A stretch of 64,000 nt of DNA from Planctomycetales bacterium (GCA_020427005.1 JAGQOY010000005.1:30657-94656); one strand, 5' to 3'. Shown: positions 7,320-16,305, counted from the stretch's first letter. A program made the numbers and translations. The notes: generated by a model from the sequence alone, not told the origin.

Positions 7320-9919
7320 TGAGTTTACCGAGTCCAGAAATGTCAAACGCGAATGAGGATCTTAACCACGACGACTCGAGAGATTTTATCGAGTCGGATG
7401 ATTCTGGTGCCTCGTTGGCCAATGGTTCCACTCGCAACGAACGTGAGAACGAACTGAATCGAACCTGGATCGATTTTCGTACGTTGGAAACACATTCCAC
7501 AGTGATTCCCGGATTTCGAATCGAAAGGGAGTTGGGCCGGGGCGCATTTGGCGTGGTTTACAGTGCTGTTGATGAAACGCTGGGTCGCAAAGTTGCCATC
7601 AAATTGCCATTGATGCTCAAACGCGACTCCTTTGAAAAGTATATCCGTGAAGCTCGAAATGCTGCCCAGATTGAATGCCCAGGTATCGTGCCGGTGTTCC
7701 AAGTGGGTACGACAGACTCGGGTCAACCCTTCGTCGTTCAAAAACTTATCGAAGGAGAAACGCTCGCTGATTACCTTCAGAGTAAAGGGCCGCTGAGCAT
7801 TCAGCAGAGTCTCAATTTCTTACGTCAACTTGCTCTGGCGATTGGGAATGCCCATGCAGCAGGATTAATCCATCGAGATCTCAAACCCACGAATATCTTG
7901 GTTGATAAAAGCCTTGCGCTCTGGATCGCCGATTTTGGCTTGGCCATCCAGGAAGAAGACCAACGTGAACGACGAGGGGAGATGGCTGGAACGCCACTTT
8001 ATATGTCGCCAGAACAACTGCAGGGGCGCACGGACTGGCTAGACGGTAGAACTGATATTTGGGCTCTGGGGATTATTTTCTATCAGATGTTGACCGGCAA
8101 GTTGCCGTTCGATGCTATCAACTTAGAGAGATTGACCGAACAAATCCTCTGTCGTGATCCGCGGCCGATGAACCAACGTGTGCCCCACATCCCGACGGAA
8201 CTAGATGCATTGTTCCGGAAATGTTGTCACAAAACAGTCAGCGAACGATTCTCTAGTGGTTTCGAATTGGCGACGGAGATCGAACAACTATTGGTCGCCC
8301 TCCCGCAGCCAACGCTCCCTGATAATCCGAGTATTTCTCAGGGGTTCATGGAATCCCAGGCTGCTGCAGAGCTTGCAAGTCGCAAGAGGCGACCAATTTT
8401 GTCGGCGGCAAGGGTTTGGGGCGCAAGTATTGTCTTCATCATGAGCGCTACCATTTTCCTTACATGGTACGCCTATGTATCGTTTGGTCCAGGAAGATTG
8501 CAACGTCCCAATGAGAATCTGCGATCTCTCGCAGCGATTCAGAAAACCGACCTCTTGTCTAAGTCCGCTTCGCAGGCTCCAGACAATGCTAAGGACTTAG
8601 CCGAACAAAACAACTTGATCGTTTCAGCCACTCAACAATCAACTGTCCAACGCATAACTCGTGCGTTGGCAATTGCCGAACCCGACCAGGAAATACAGAT
8701 TTTGGCAGGAGTTTATGACGAAAGCCTTACCGTCGAAAAGAACGTCATTCTTCATGGAGAACTACGAGAGAATGTCCGTATTAGTGGACATGATAGTCCT
8801 GCATTTAAAGTCCGTGAGGGAATTACCCTGACCCTCATTGGATTAACGATTGATTCACTGGGGGCTCCCTGCAATACAATTGAATTGGAAGCCGGTGCTG
8901 CATTGATATTGAATAATTGTACGCTTAGGTCGCAGTCGTTTGATTGCATCAGCCTGGCTCCCAATTCTCGTTTGTCCGCCACGGATTGTAGGTTTATCTC
9001 AGCTACCCAACCGGCTATCTATGCCCGACAGTGCCAGCGGCTTGAATTGGACGCTTGTGATTTTCGTTTTGAATTGCAGGATAGCAAAGTCGATTCGTCG
9101 ACTCCCATCGTGGCGATCCAAGGTCGAGATTGCGGTGGGACAATTCAACGCTGCACTTTTACGGGAACCAACAAAGTCGGTATCGGCCTAGATTGGAAGC
9201 ACGCGGACGACGAGCTGAATATTATTGATTGCACGTTTTCGGGTTTAAAGCAGGCTATTGAAGCAACGCAATGTAGGAACATTGTTATCAAAGGGACTGC
9301 GACGGACCCGGCTCAAATCGATGCGTGTGTCAATGGAGTAGTATTGAGCCAAAGCCAGGGTTCTATGGTTTTTACGCAACTAACAGATTCTTCATCATAT
9401 GGCATCAGCCTGCTTGATCGGTCACAGCTTCATGTAGCTCACTGTACACTTCAAGGAGGTTCGGCTGGTCTGAAAATTGAAAACAGCTACGCACGCTGTG
9501 CTCGTACGTTTTTCGTGGGCAACGAGATTGCAGGCTGTTGGGTAGATTCTGAAAGCGAAGCACTTCGGCTAGAGGATAACTCTGACCTCTCTCAAAATGG
9601 TGTCGGCATCTTAGTCATCTCGGGGACAATACGACTCCTAGATTCCCTTGTCCACCACAACCGAGCTGGGCTAGTAGTCGCCAATCATGAAATCGTCGAT
9701 CATGTGGGGATGCCTGATCATCCCGTGCATATCATCGCCGAACGGTCCAAGATCGTCGGTGCAGCTTCAGAGCCAGCGATGTTGTTTAGATCGGCTGGGA
9801 GCCTAGATCTGTCCGAGTGCGAAATAATTGACCCAGGTGCGACAAACGAAATTCAGATTGCTTCCGGATTGAAACGCTTTGAGCGAGGCAGCCGCATTTA
9901 CATCACCAAAGAGGAGTAG
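7319..9919 (+). CDS. Membrane Ser/Thr protein kinase with extracytoplasmic beta-helix domain
   Basis: This is a Hanks-type kinase of 866 residues. The glycine loop is GRGAFGVVY (73-81), the ATP-binding lysine lies in VAIK (about 92-95), the catalytic loop is HRDLKPTN (185-192), DFG is at 205-207, and the activation segment ends in GTPLYMSPEQ. One transmembrane helix follows at about 365-388. The remaining 470 residues carry short repeats with regularly spaced Cys, Asn and Ile/Leu (IIDCTFSG, LDACDF, VAHCTLQGG) typical of a right-handed parallel beta-helix, likely outside the cytoplasmic membrane as a sensor. The GTG at 7319 overlaps the previous stop by one base; an ATG at 7340 is an alternative. 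All key kinase residues are present. Confidence 0.9.
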   Translation: MSLPSPEMSNANEDLNHDDSRDFIESDDSGASLANGSTRNERENELNRTWIDFRTLETHSTVIPGFRIERELGRGAFGVVYSAVDETLGRKVAIKLPLMLKRDSFEKYIREARNAAQIECPGIVPVFQVGTTDSGQPFVVQKLIEGETLADYLQSKGPLSIQQSLNFLRQLALAIGNAHAAGLIHRDLKPTNILVDKSLALWIADFGLAIQEEDQRERRGEMAGTPLYMSPEQLQGRTDWLDGRTDIWALGIIFYQMLTGKLPFDAINLERLTEQILCRDPRPMNQRVPHIPTELDALFRKCCHKTVSERFSSGFELATEIEQLLVALPQPTLPDNPSISQGFMESQAAAELASRKRRPILSAARVWGASIVFIMSATIFLTWYAYVSFGPGRLQRPNENLRSLAAIQKTDLLSKSASQAPDNAKDLAEQNNLIVSATQQSTVQRITRALAIAEPDQEIQILAGVYDESLTVEKNVILHGELRENVRISGHDSPAFKVREGITLTLIGLTIDSLGAPCNTIELEAGAALILNNCTLRSQSFDCISLAPNSRLSATDCRFISATQPAIYARQCQRLELDACDFRFELQDSKVDSSTPIVAIQGRDCGGTIQRCTFTGTNKVGIGLDWKHADDELNIIDCTFSGLKQAIEATQCRNIVIKGTATDPAQIDACVNGVVLSQSQGSMVFTQLTDSSSYGISLLDRSQLHVAHCTLQGGSAGLKIENSYARCARTFFVGNEIAGCWVDSESEALRLEDNSDLSQNGVGILVISGTIRLLDSLVHHNRAGLVVANHEIVDHVGMPDHPVHIIAERSKIVGAASEPAMLFRSAGSLDLSECEIIDPGATNEIQIASGLKRFERGSRIYITKEE

Positions 9920-10124
9920 TTCCCCCCTTTTTTAGGTGTGGTTTTCCGATAAGAATTTGGACCGGTAAGCTAGATTTTGCTGACGTTGGCTTGCAGTTGA
10001 TATATCATGATTCTTGCACTTTCTCTTGGATTGGATCAGGCCTGGCTGAAAGGCTGGCTCTGAACAGGCGGACAAAGGACCTTCCCCTATCGTAGAAGAA
10101 CTTCGTTGAGAATTGGGATTTGCC

Positions 10125-11375
10125 ATGAAAAGCCCTCGAATACAAATGTGTTGTTACGTCCCGATATTAGTGGCCCTAATGTTCAGTGCGCTACGTGCAC
10201 AAGACGTACCGGAGACGGGCTCTTTGGATTTCTACGTAAGTTTGCTTCAAGGCGAGGACATTCAGCTAAGCGAAGATTTTGTAGCCAGATTGGATGGGGA
10301 GAAACTAAGAGTTTCCTTGGTCCGCAGTGGTGAAGTGATGGAGTCGGAAGCTCAAGAATTTCTGGTGACTTTGATTCAGCCGGGTAAAGAGTCAATCGAG
10401 TTGCAGCCTAATCAACAGGGCATTGTTGAATTTGACGGGGTACAAGAAGGTCTTGCGGCTGTTGTCATAGCCATGGAAAGCATGCTTGATTCAACACAAT
10501 CGGCGTTCTATGCTGCTCTGCCCATCTTCGCAGCTTCAGCTGCTACCGTGCCTGTTTCTACAACCAGTATTCCACTGGCAGATGTTAATAAGGAACAGTT
10601 CCTTAGGGATTTTGAATCGAGTTCAGAGATTCCAACAAGTATCGAAGAGATATTGGACTTTGATCCGCAATCAGTGGCTAAATACAGTAGGTATCGAGTC
10701 CGTCGACGAGCCGATGGTAGTATTACTGGTCGAGTAGTTGTGCTGCAACGAGGGTATGATGCTGTGCCTGGTGTAACGCGACTGGCGTTTTTCAAAAACG
10801 GTAACTTCTTGGCATCTACTTTTTCGAGTCCGGAAGGGGAGTTTGTTGCTGAGAATATGCCGGTTGGGATCTGCTCCGTAGTCGCTACTGGACCTGCAGG
10901 GCACGCAGCTTACGCTTTTGAGATTGTCGAAAATGCGGCCATTGAAGCAGTTCAGCCCGCGTTGAAGCTTTTCCAACAACAGACCCGTTTCGTGAGCACA
11001 CAAAATCAAGATCCAGTGGAGATCGAGAATAACCCTGAAATCGTCGCGGACAATTTAATAGTCATTCTGATTCCGCCAAGTTTGATGCCAGAAGTACGTC
11101 GCGTAGTTGGTGACCGCTTTTTGATTGCCCCAGAAGTCCCTGCTGATGCGGGATTGGCGGGAGCAGGGGCAGCACCTATGACATTTCCCCCTATGGCTCC
11201 TGGCATGGCAGGCATGGGCATGGGCGGTGGCTTCGGAGGTGCAGGTGGGGGCTTTGGCGGTGGTGGTATTGGTGGAGCACTAGGGCTAGCAGGACTCGCG
11301 ATTGGTATTGCTGCTCTGGAGAATAATAACGATGGTTTTAATAACAACATCGCGACCCCAGTAGCGCCCAATTGA
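10125..11375 (+). CDS. Secreted protein with Gly/Met-rich C-terminal region
   Basis: This is a 416-residue exported protein of unknown function. The ATG at 10125 starts a signal peptide ending near LRAQD. Residues about 30-300 form a soluble region; a RRRADGSITGRVVVLQRG segment begins a carboxypeptidase-regulatory-like beta-sandwich. Residues about 345-395 are a low-complexity stretch of Gly, Met, Ala and Pro (GMGGGFGGAGGGFGGGG) followed by a hydrophobic GLAIGIAALE and an Asn-rich end. Such tails are frequent in planctomycete surface proteins. The gene stands alone, with 205 bases upstream, and ends at a clear terminator. Confidence 0.8.
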   Translation: MKSPRIQMCCYVPILVALMFSALRAQDVPETGSLDFYVSLLQGEDIQLSEDFVARLDGEKLRVSLVRSGEVMESEAQEFLVTLIQPGKESIELQPNQQGIVEFDGVQEGLAAVVIAMESMLDSTQSAFYAALPIFAASAATVPVSTTSIPLADVNKEQFLRDFESSSEIPTSIEEILDFDPQSVAKYSRYRVRRRADGSITGRVVVLQRGYDAVPGVTRLAFFKNGNFLASTFSSPEGEFVAENMPVGICSVVATGPAGHAAYAFEIVENAAIEAVQPALKLFQQQTRFVSTQNQDPVEIENNPEIVADNLIVILIPPSLMPEVRRVVGDRFLIAPEVPADAGLAGAGAAPMTFPPMAPGMAGMGMGGGFGGAGGGFGGGGIGGALGLAGLAIGIAALENNNDGFNNNIATPVAPN

Positions 11376-11397
11376 TCTGAATACCCCCGCCGACAAA

Positions 11398-11421
11398 CCG
11401 CAGTTCTAGCTGCGGTTTTTT
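11398..11421 (+). terminator. Rho-independent terminator
   Basis: A perfect six-base stem CCGCAG/CTGCGG with loop TTCTAG is followed directly by a run of six T. It lies 22 bases after the stop of the Gly-rich secreted protein gene and fits intrinsic termination of that transcript. Confidence 0.85.
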
Positions 11422-12159
11422 GTATGAGTGGCGTGAAAAGTCCAGACCGCCCTGGTCAGCAGAGTGCGTGCGATGTTGCATTTCGTTTGAGGCTGGGTAG
11501 GGTCCCGTTCGGCTCCCGGGACCCACTAAGACGCCGCCAATAACTCGATCTTTTGTTAGTACAAGCTTTGCTCACAGACTTTGCTTTGAAACTACTTCTC
11601 GCGTGCTTCAAATCTAGTTTGCAGGTTCGGAAGTTTGACCAAGAAATCTTATCTACGCAGTCGTGTTCAATAGTAGCAGCGGGATGTGCAGGATGAAATC
11701 GAAAGTACGTCCCGTGAGCCGACCGGGAGGTCGTGTGGCGGACGGTTGATTTAGAAGTATCCAGATCACGAACTAACAATTGTCTCGTCCAATGGTGTCT
11801 GCATTTTTTCTGGAGTTTCTGCAAGGTCTCCTGGCTTCGCGTGCATCCCAGTTCATGGGTACCTCCTGGGCATAAGCGATATGGCTCTTTTCATACACTG
11901 CGTCTATCCAAACAGTACGATGAAATAAGGAGAAACTTCAGCCAAAAAAGCTGTCCGAAAGGCTACCAAGAGAATTTGGTCAGACACGTCCATGCATACT
12001 AGTCAGAGAATCGGCCAAACAAGAAAAGTAGACTCGTCTTGGAGATTTTGTTCAGCGTTTGCGAAATATCTTGAAATGGCCCAGAACCTACATTGTGTGT
12101 AACCGTGAGCGGTTACCTTGTGAGTGAGGCTTGTAGCCGCAGTGGACCAAAAAGTCCAG
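11422..12159. other. Long intergenic region between convergent genes, with two hairpins
   Basis: No convincing gene is present. Open frames at 11456-11824 (minus) and 11733-12002 (plus) overlap each other and look like chance frames. Two strong inverted repeats are visible: GGGTCCCG/CGGGACCC at 11500-11507 and 11517-11524, and GTAACCG/CGGTTAC with a TGAG loop at 12099-12116. The second lies 44 bases beyond the stop of the minus-strand acyltransferase and could be part of its 3' end, although no T-tract follows. Confidence 0.5.
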
Positions 12160-13341
12160 CTAGTCGTTTATGAGCAGCATTTCCCTTACCTGCCGTTCCA
12201 ATTGTAATGTCAATTCATGGACAGCATACTCTGGCTTGGCGCTGGATTGCAGCACAATGGGCTCGCCAAAGCGCACCACGGCTCGACGCCGCCCGCGAAT
12301 GGCCGCAGTTTTGACTCCCAGGAAATCTTCCTCGAATTTGTCGAGCGTCTCTGCAATTCGCTCCAAGGTTGGATTCTCTGAGACATAATCTCCAGGGTAA
12401 CTGAAAGCTTGGATTACAAGAAACAGGTCATCCAGTTCATCATGGAGTTTTTCACAGTCGGGATCAGTGGCCGTCAGGCTTTCCAATTTTGCAATGACTG
12501 CATGGCGGGCTGCTTTAACCCGTTCGGGAATGGACTTGCTATGGCCGGGGAGTGAGTGCTGGTTTTCAATGCGGCCCAATAAAAATTCAATCAGACCGTG
12601 AATCCTGTCCGGTAAACTGCCGCTACACGAGTGCCCCAGAATTTCAATCTCCTTCAAGGCAATCGCACCTTGCGCCAAATGATATATGCGGTCCGACAAT
12701 TTCAAATGGCGACGTGGACGCCAATGTAAGGATTCCTCTAGTCGATCCATGAGTTCCAACAATTGATGGGTTGGATCATGGACGTAGTAGTAACGCATCG
12801 AGCACGGTACACAGGCGATCGGACGGTTGCCTTTTTTGGCAGCCATCATGGCTAAAGCGGCCGGCCCGTCTCGAAAGGGCGTGAGGCGTTCATTGAGATG
12901 GTAGACTTCTCCTTCTGGAAAGATCGCCAAGGGGAAAGGTTCACTCTGAAGTACTTCGCGGGCTTTTCGAAGCGCAGACATGTCAGTACCTTCTCGGTCA
13001 ACGCTGAAGGCCCCGTGATGTCGGAGGATCTTTTGACGCAGCCAGCCTCCTCGCGCAAACACCTGCCAAGCCATCATGGCAAAGATCGGCCGACCGATTT
13101 GGTCTGCGGCTTCATATAAAGTGAATCCGTCAGCATGACTGCAATGATTGGGTGTAATCAAAACGCCATATTGTTGCTCTAACAGATCACGTACTGAACT
13201 CGCTCCATGAGTTTCAACTGCTAGCAGGCCCTGATTGCGCAATTGTTCTCGTTTGCGGAAAGGACGCCAGAAATTTACCCATCCTTGGCTAAGTTGTGGC
13301 GACCACCAACGTGGAGGTTTTTCGTACGGCTGCCGATTCAT
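12160..13341 (-). CDS. PlsC-like 1-acylglycerol-phosphate acyltransferase family protein
   Basis: This is a glycerolipid acyltransferase (PlsC/AGPAT fold) of 393 residues. The acyltransferase motif HX4D is seen in NHCSHADG (His66, Asp71) and the substrate-binding motif in FPEGE (141-145); VDREGTD near 114-120 is another usual element. The C-terminal half (about 200-393) is longer than in typical PlsC (about 240 residues) and lacks an obvious known domain. No membrane helix is evident; the protein may bind the membrane peripherally. It is the last gene of a minus-strand series with an Lgt-like and a radical SAM lipid-synthase-like gene, which favours a role in membrane lipid assembly. Confidence 0.85.
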   Translation of the reverse strand: MNRQPYEKPPRWWSPQLSQGWVNFWRPFRKREQLRNQGLLAVETHGASSVRDLLEQQYGVLITPNHCSHADGFTLYEAADQIGRPIFAMMAWQVFARGGWLRQKILRHHGAFSVDREGTDMSALRKAREVLQSEPFPLAIFPEGEVYHLNERLTPFRDGPAALAMMAAKKGNRPIACVPCSMRYYYVHDPTHQLLELMDRLEESLHWRPRRHLKLSDRIYHLAQGAIALKEIEILGHSCSGSLPDRIHGLIEFLLGRIENQHSLPGHSKSIPERVKAARHAVIAKLESLTATDPDCEKLHDELDDLFLVIQAFSYPGDYVSENPTLERIAETLDKFEEDFLGVKTAAIRGRRRAVVRFGEPIVLQSSAKPEYAVHELTLQLERQVREMLLIND

Positions 13342-13400
13342 GTATTTTCACCTGCTTCGACGGATGAACAAACGAAATTATCTCAAAGGTCTGAAGACGA

Positions 13401-13437
13401 GCTATTGGGTGCCAGGAGCTATTGGGTGCCAGGTACC
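13401..13437. repeat. Tandem 17-bp repeat with REP-like core
   Basis: Two copies of GCTATTGGGTGCCAGG plus one variable base lie head to tail at 13401-13417 and 13418-13434. The second runs into GGTGCCAGGTACC (13425-13437), which differs at one of 13 bases from the centre of the palindrome at 25867-25905 next to the RAYT transposase. The lgt-like stop codon lies inside the second unit, so the repeat supplies the gene's last codons. Confidence 0.8.
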
Positions 13438-14168
13438 TTGGTCTTTGTTTCGACTGATTGGCAAGAAGTATTTGCTCGATCTCGAATCCAAAGTCCAATA
13501 AAAACAGGGAACAGGGCTAGTGCCGCCCATTGGTATCCTGTCAAGCCGAAGAGTAGCTGTGATTCCGGTCGAATGAACTCAGTTACGAACCGATAACTCA
13601 AGTAACACAGCAAGTAGAGCTTGATTAGCTGACCTCGGAATAGACCCTGCCGTGTCAGCCATAGCAAAGCGACCGCTGCCAAGCCATGAAAAATGGATTC
13701 GTAAATCTGAGTCGGGTGACGAGTCACAAACGGGTTGTCCACAGCTGTTGGAAAAACCACTCCCCATGGAAGCGATGTTGGTGTACCGTAACAGCAACCG
13801 GCCTGAAAACATCCTAACCGTCCAATGGCTACAGCGACAGCGACGGGCAGAGCAAATGAGTCTCCGGTTTTTAGTCGTATGTCTAGCGCCCACTTCGCAC
13901 TTTCCACTCCAAGGTATCCGCCTACTATCCCGCACATGATTGTCTTGCCGTGCGAGAGCCAGCCTGTACCGCTTATCAAACCTTCCCAATCGGAAAGCAG
14001 AAACGGAAGCTTGGCACCAATCATTGCTCCGCAAAAGGCTCCAGTGCCAATCCCTAGTTTTTCTATGCCGGACAACTGGAGACGACGCTGAGTTAGTCGC
14101 AACAATAACGAACAAACAGTCAAGGCGACTGCCATCGTAAGTGCGTAGGTTAGATTAACGTACGTCAT
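13419..14168 (-). CDS. Lgt-like (prolipoprotein diacylglyceryl transferase family) membrane protein
   Basis: This is a polytopic membrane protein of 249 residues with about seven hydrophobic segments and the Lgt-family layout: HGK (73-75), GRLGCF (116-121) and HPTQIYE (151-157), then a late arginine-containing FIRPES. True Lgt has an Asn and a following acidic residue in the GRxGNFxNxE signature; here the segment reads GRLGCFQAGCCYG, so the canonical asparagines are absent. It is therefore better viewed as an Lgt paralogue than as the housekeeping enzyme. The start overlaps the radical SAM gene by 14 bases, implying coupling. Phosphatidylglycerol or a related glycerolipid is a plausible substrate, by inference only. 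Confidence 0.8.
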   Translation of the reverse strand: MTYVNLTYALTMAVALTVCSLLLRLTQRRLQLSGIEKLGIGTGAFCGAMIGAKLPFLLSDWEGLISGTGWLSHGKTIMCGIVGGYLGVESAKWALDIRLKTGDSFALPVAVAVAIGRLGCFQAGCCYGTPTSLPWGVVFPTAVDNPFVTRHPTQIYESIFHGLAAVALLWLTRQGLFRGQLIKLYLLCYLSYRFVTEFIRPESQLLFGLTGYQWAALALFPVFIGLWIRDRANTSCQSVETKTKVPGTQ

Positions 14169-15642
14169 GGGAACTTAACGCAGCGGTCAATTCGGGCAGC
14201 GCAATATGGCCATTGCGGTACAGTGTATTGTAAGCACAAAAAGGAATTACGTGTCCGCTTGGTAATACATGATGCGTACAGCATTTCATCAGTCTGCGAA
14301 CATCAAAATTGTAAGCATCTAAGAACGAAGTGATGGTGATTCGGAATAGATCTTTGGCACCCAATTGTTGGGCGAGCACATTTGCATAGAACTCCTGCGA
14401 CTTGTCCACTCCTGACGCAGTGATCGATGATACGCTGTTCACAGCTCGGCTGGTAAGAACCGGAAATTGAGTGGGAATGGAATGACTTGAATTCGGCGAG
14501 CAATTGCCGCCACAGCAATTCTGGCGAGCTAAGTATTGTTGCATCAGTTCTTTGGCGGCAGGTCGTGTAAAACAGATGCCATTGGCCAACAAGTCAAAAT
14601 TATTATGGGCGTCAATAAATCTATTGAGCGGCAACACAGTGTTGCCATCGCGCCACGCAAATGCAATGCTATGGCAGTTGGGATGCGCACATGGCAATGG
14701 CATGAAATCGTCGGCGCAGAACAACTCATCAGTTTGACCGACAATTCCCTTAATAACATCTGGAAACGTTATGCGCTGCTCCAATTCCTGAGGCAGGAAG
14801 TATCGCCCTGAATAGGTAGCTGGCTGAAAATTGACTCCGGTTATCCATGGGCGAGCGATGGCGAATCGTACTATTGGGCCGAGTTGATCGTCGTTGACGC
14901 CTGCTTGTAATGTGGTAGCTAGAGTAACATTTACACTGTATTCGCCTAGGAGTTCTAGGGCGCGTAACTTTGTTTTTAGCAATGACTCACCACGTAATGC
15001 AATCGTCGCGGACTCGGACAGTCCGTCTAGTTGAAAGAAAACTTCCACGCGTTGACGGTCTCTGGCGATTCTTTGTACCAAACTTGGATCGTGCGCCATT
15101 CGCAGACCATTTGTATTGATTTGAATGTAATCAATCGGTTGTGCGATTGCATAGTCAAGAATATCCAAGAAGTCCGGATGCAGAGTCGGCTCGCCTCCAG
15201 ATAGTTGAAGAACTTCTGGGCGTCCTTCGACCTCAACCAGCCGATCAATGGCACGCTTGCAATCGTCAATAGATTGATGTTCGCCACCAGGTAGGCTTGA
15301 GGCATAGCACATTGGGCAACTCAAATTGCATCCAGAGGTTATTTCTACCAACCCGATACATGTATGCTGTTCGTGCTCCGTGCATAGCCCGCAATCGTAG
15401 GGGCAACCTTTGCTTGGCTCGACACCATACGTAGCAGCATTGCGCGCAGGAACTATGTACTCTAACCGATCGTAGTACTTAACGTCAGAGCATACAAAGT
15501 CTTCACGTTGGCCGTGCTGAGGACAATGTTTTCGGAAATAAACGCGGCCCTGACGCTCCACAATTTTGGCGGGGACTACCGTTAGGCACTCGGGACACAA
15601 ACTCTGAGTCGTGCCAATAAAGCTGTAATCTCGCAAATGCAT
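14155..15642 (-). CDS. Radical SAM enzyme resembling tetraether / membrane-spanning lipid synthase (Tes, COG1964)
   Basis: This is a 495-residue radical SAM protein. The SAM cluster motif CX3CX2C is CNLSCPMC (Cys105, 109, 112) and GGEP is at 149-152. It carries many extra cysteines: CPEC (16-19), Cys40 in HCPQHG, Cys51, CPYDCGLC (80-87) and Cys95 in QHTC. The C-terminal part has CNAHPNC-like CAHPNC, CCGGNC, and CCTHH...PFCAYN. This order matches the MJ0619/Tes family, which has three auxiliary FeS clusters and joins lipid tails through C-C bonds between sp3 carbons. Family membership is recognised by eye; the reaction in this bacterium is inference. It sits in an operon with Lgt-like and PlsC-like genes. 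Confidence 0.85.
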   Translation of the reverse strand: MHLRDYSFIGTTQSLCPECLTVVPAKIVERQGRVYFRKHCPQHGQREDFVCSDVKYYDRLEYIVPARNAATYGVEPSKGCPYDCGLCTEHEQHTCIGLVEITSGCNLSCPMCYASSLPGGEHQSIDDCKRAIDRLVEVEGRPEVLQLSGGEPTLHPDFLDILDYAIAQPIDYIQINTNGLRMAHDPSLVQRIARDRQRVEVFFQLDGLSESATIALRGESLLKTKLRALELLGEYSVNVTLATTLQAGVNDDQLGPIVRFAIARPWITGVNFQPATYSGRYFLPQELEQRITFPDVIKGIVGQTDELFCADDFMPLPCAHPNCHSIAFAWRDGNTVLPLNRFIDAHNNFDLLANGICFTRPAAKELMQQYLARQNCCGGNCSPNSSHSIPTQFPVLTSRAVNSVSSITASGVDKSQEFYANVLAQQLGAKDLFRITITSFLDAYNFDVRRLMKCCTHHVLPSGHVIPFCAYNTLYRNGHIALPELTAALSSHDVR

Positions 15643-15645
15643 TGC

Positions 15646-16305
15646 CTAGTCCTTTCTGCGCCACAACAAATACGTCAAGAGAATGCCTACTACCAAACTG
15701 CTTCCCCCAGTAATAGTCCAGAAGAAAAACTCACCATCACTGCTCCAAGGTATAGTCAGCGGTAATACGCCAAGGCAAACGACAAAAAAAGTTACCGCGC
15801 ATGCGGCCAAAATAAGGACCGTGAGTGCCAAGGAAGCCACAAAGGCCAGCACCTTATCCATGGGCGACATTGTTTTGCCTGAAGCTTTTTTTCGGATACG
15901 AATATCGACTGTACGAATCCATGCAGGTACTGAGAATACGATTAGTAGCACACCCAAGCCCGGCGCGGCCATGAATACACCCAAACAAACTGCCACCAAT
16001 GTCATTGTCAACAGTAATGATTCAATACTAAACGTTTTGGCGGCCTGCCCCCAAGCTTTGGATGTAATTCTGATTTTCTTTAGAGGAAGTTGGCGAGCTG
16101 GCGCAGGTGACCATCCGCACCGCACGCAGTCGGCCTCGATTGCAGACCGTGAATTGCCACACTTTGGGCAAGGGTGCGGTATCCCCGAGGCCACGAACTG
16201 CCGCTCAACTGACCCGTGGCATAGCCAGCATTGCTTCTGATCCGAGGAATTCTCGGCTCCACACTCTGCACAAAACACAATTTTTTGGGCCGGCCTATCA
16301 CTCAT
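15646..16305 (-). CDS. Zinc-ribbon membrane protein (copy 1)
   Basis: This is a protein of about 219 residues with two N-terminal zinc ribbons (CAECG...CWLCHG and CPKCG...CVRCGW), then membrane segments near residues 85-110, 145-175 and 190-215. The ATG at 16305 is preferred over an upstream TTG (16314); it overlaps the stop of the preceding minus-strand gene by eight bases, and three bases separate it from the radical SAM gene. The membrane part (PGLG, then V/TPA.. RT, then SL.LTV) is clearly homologous to the divergent gene at 17215-17850. Function unknown; a scaffold or regulatory role in the membrane is possible. Confidence 0.8.
   Translation of the reverse strand: MSDRPAQKIVFCAECGAENSSDQKQCWLCHGSVERQFVASGIPHPCPKCGNSRSAIEADCVRCGWSPAPARQLPLKKIRITSKAWGQAAKTFSIESLLLTMTLVAVCLGVFMAAPGLGVLLIVFSVPAWIRTVDIRIRKKASGKTMSPMDKVLAFVASLALTVLILAACAVTFFVVCLGVLPLTIPWSSDGEFFFWTITGGSSLVVGILLTYLLWRRKD

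Noticed and set aside
11456..12002. Open frames on both strands in the region before the acyltransferase
   Set aside because: They overlap each other, show no motif and lack ribosome sites; judged random.
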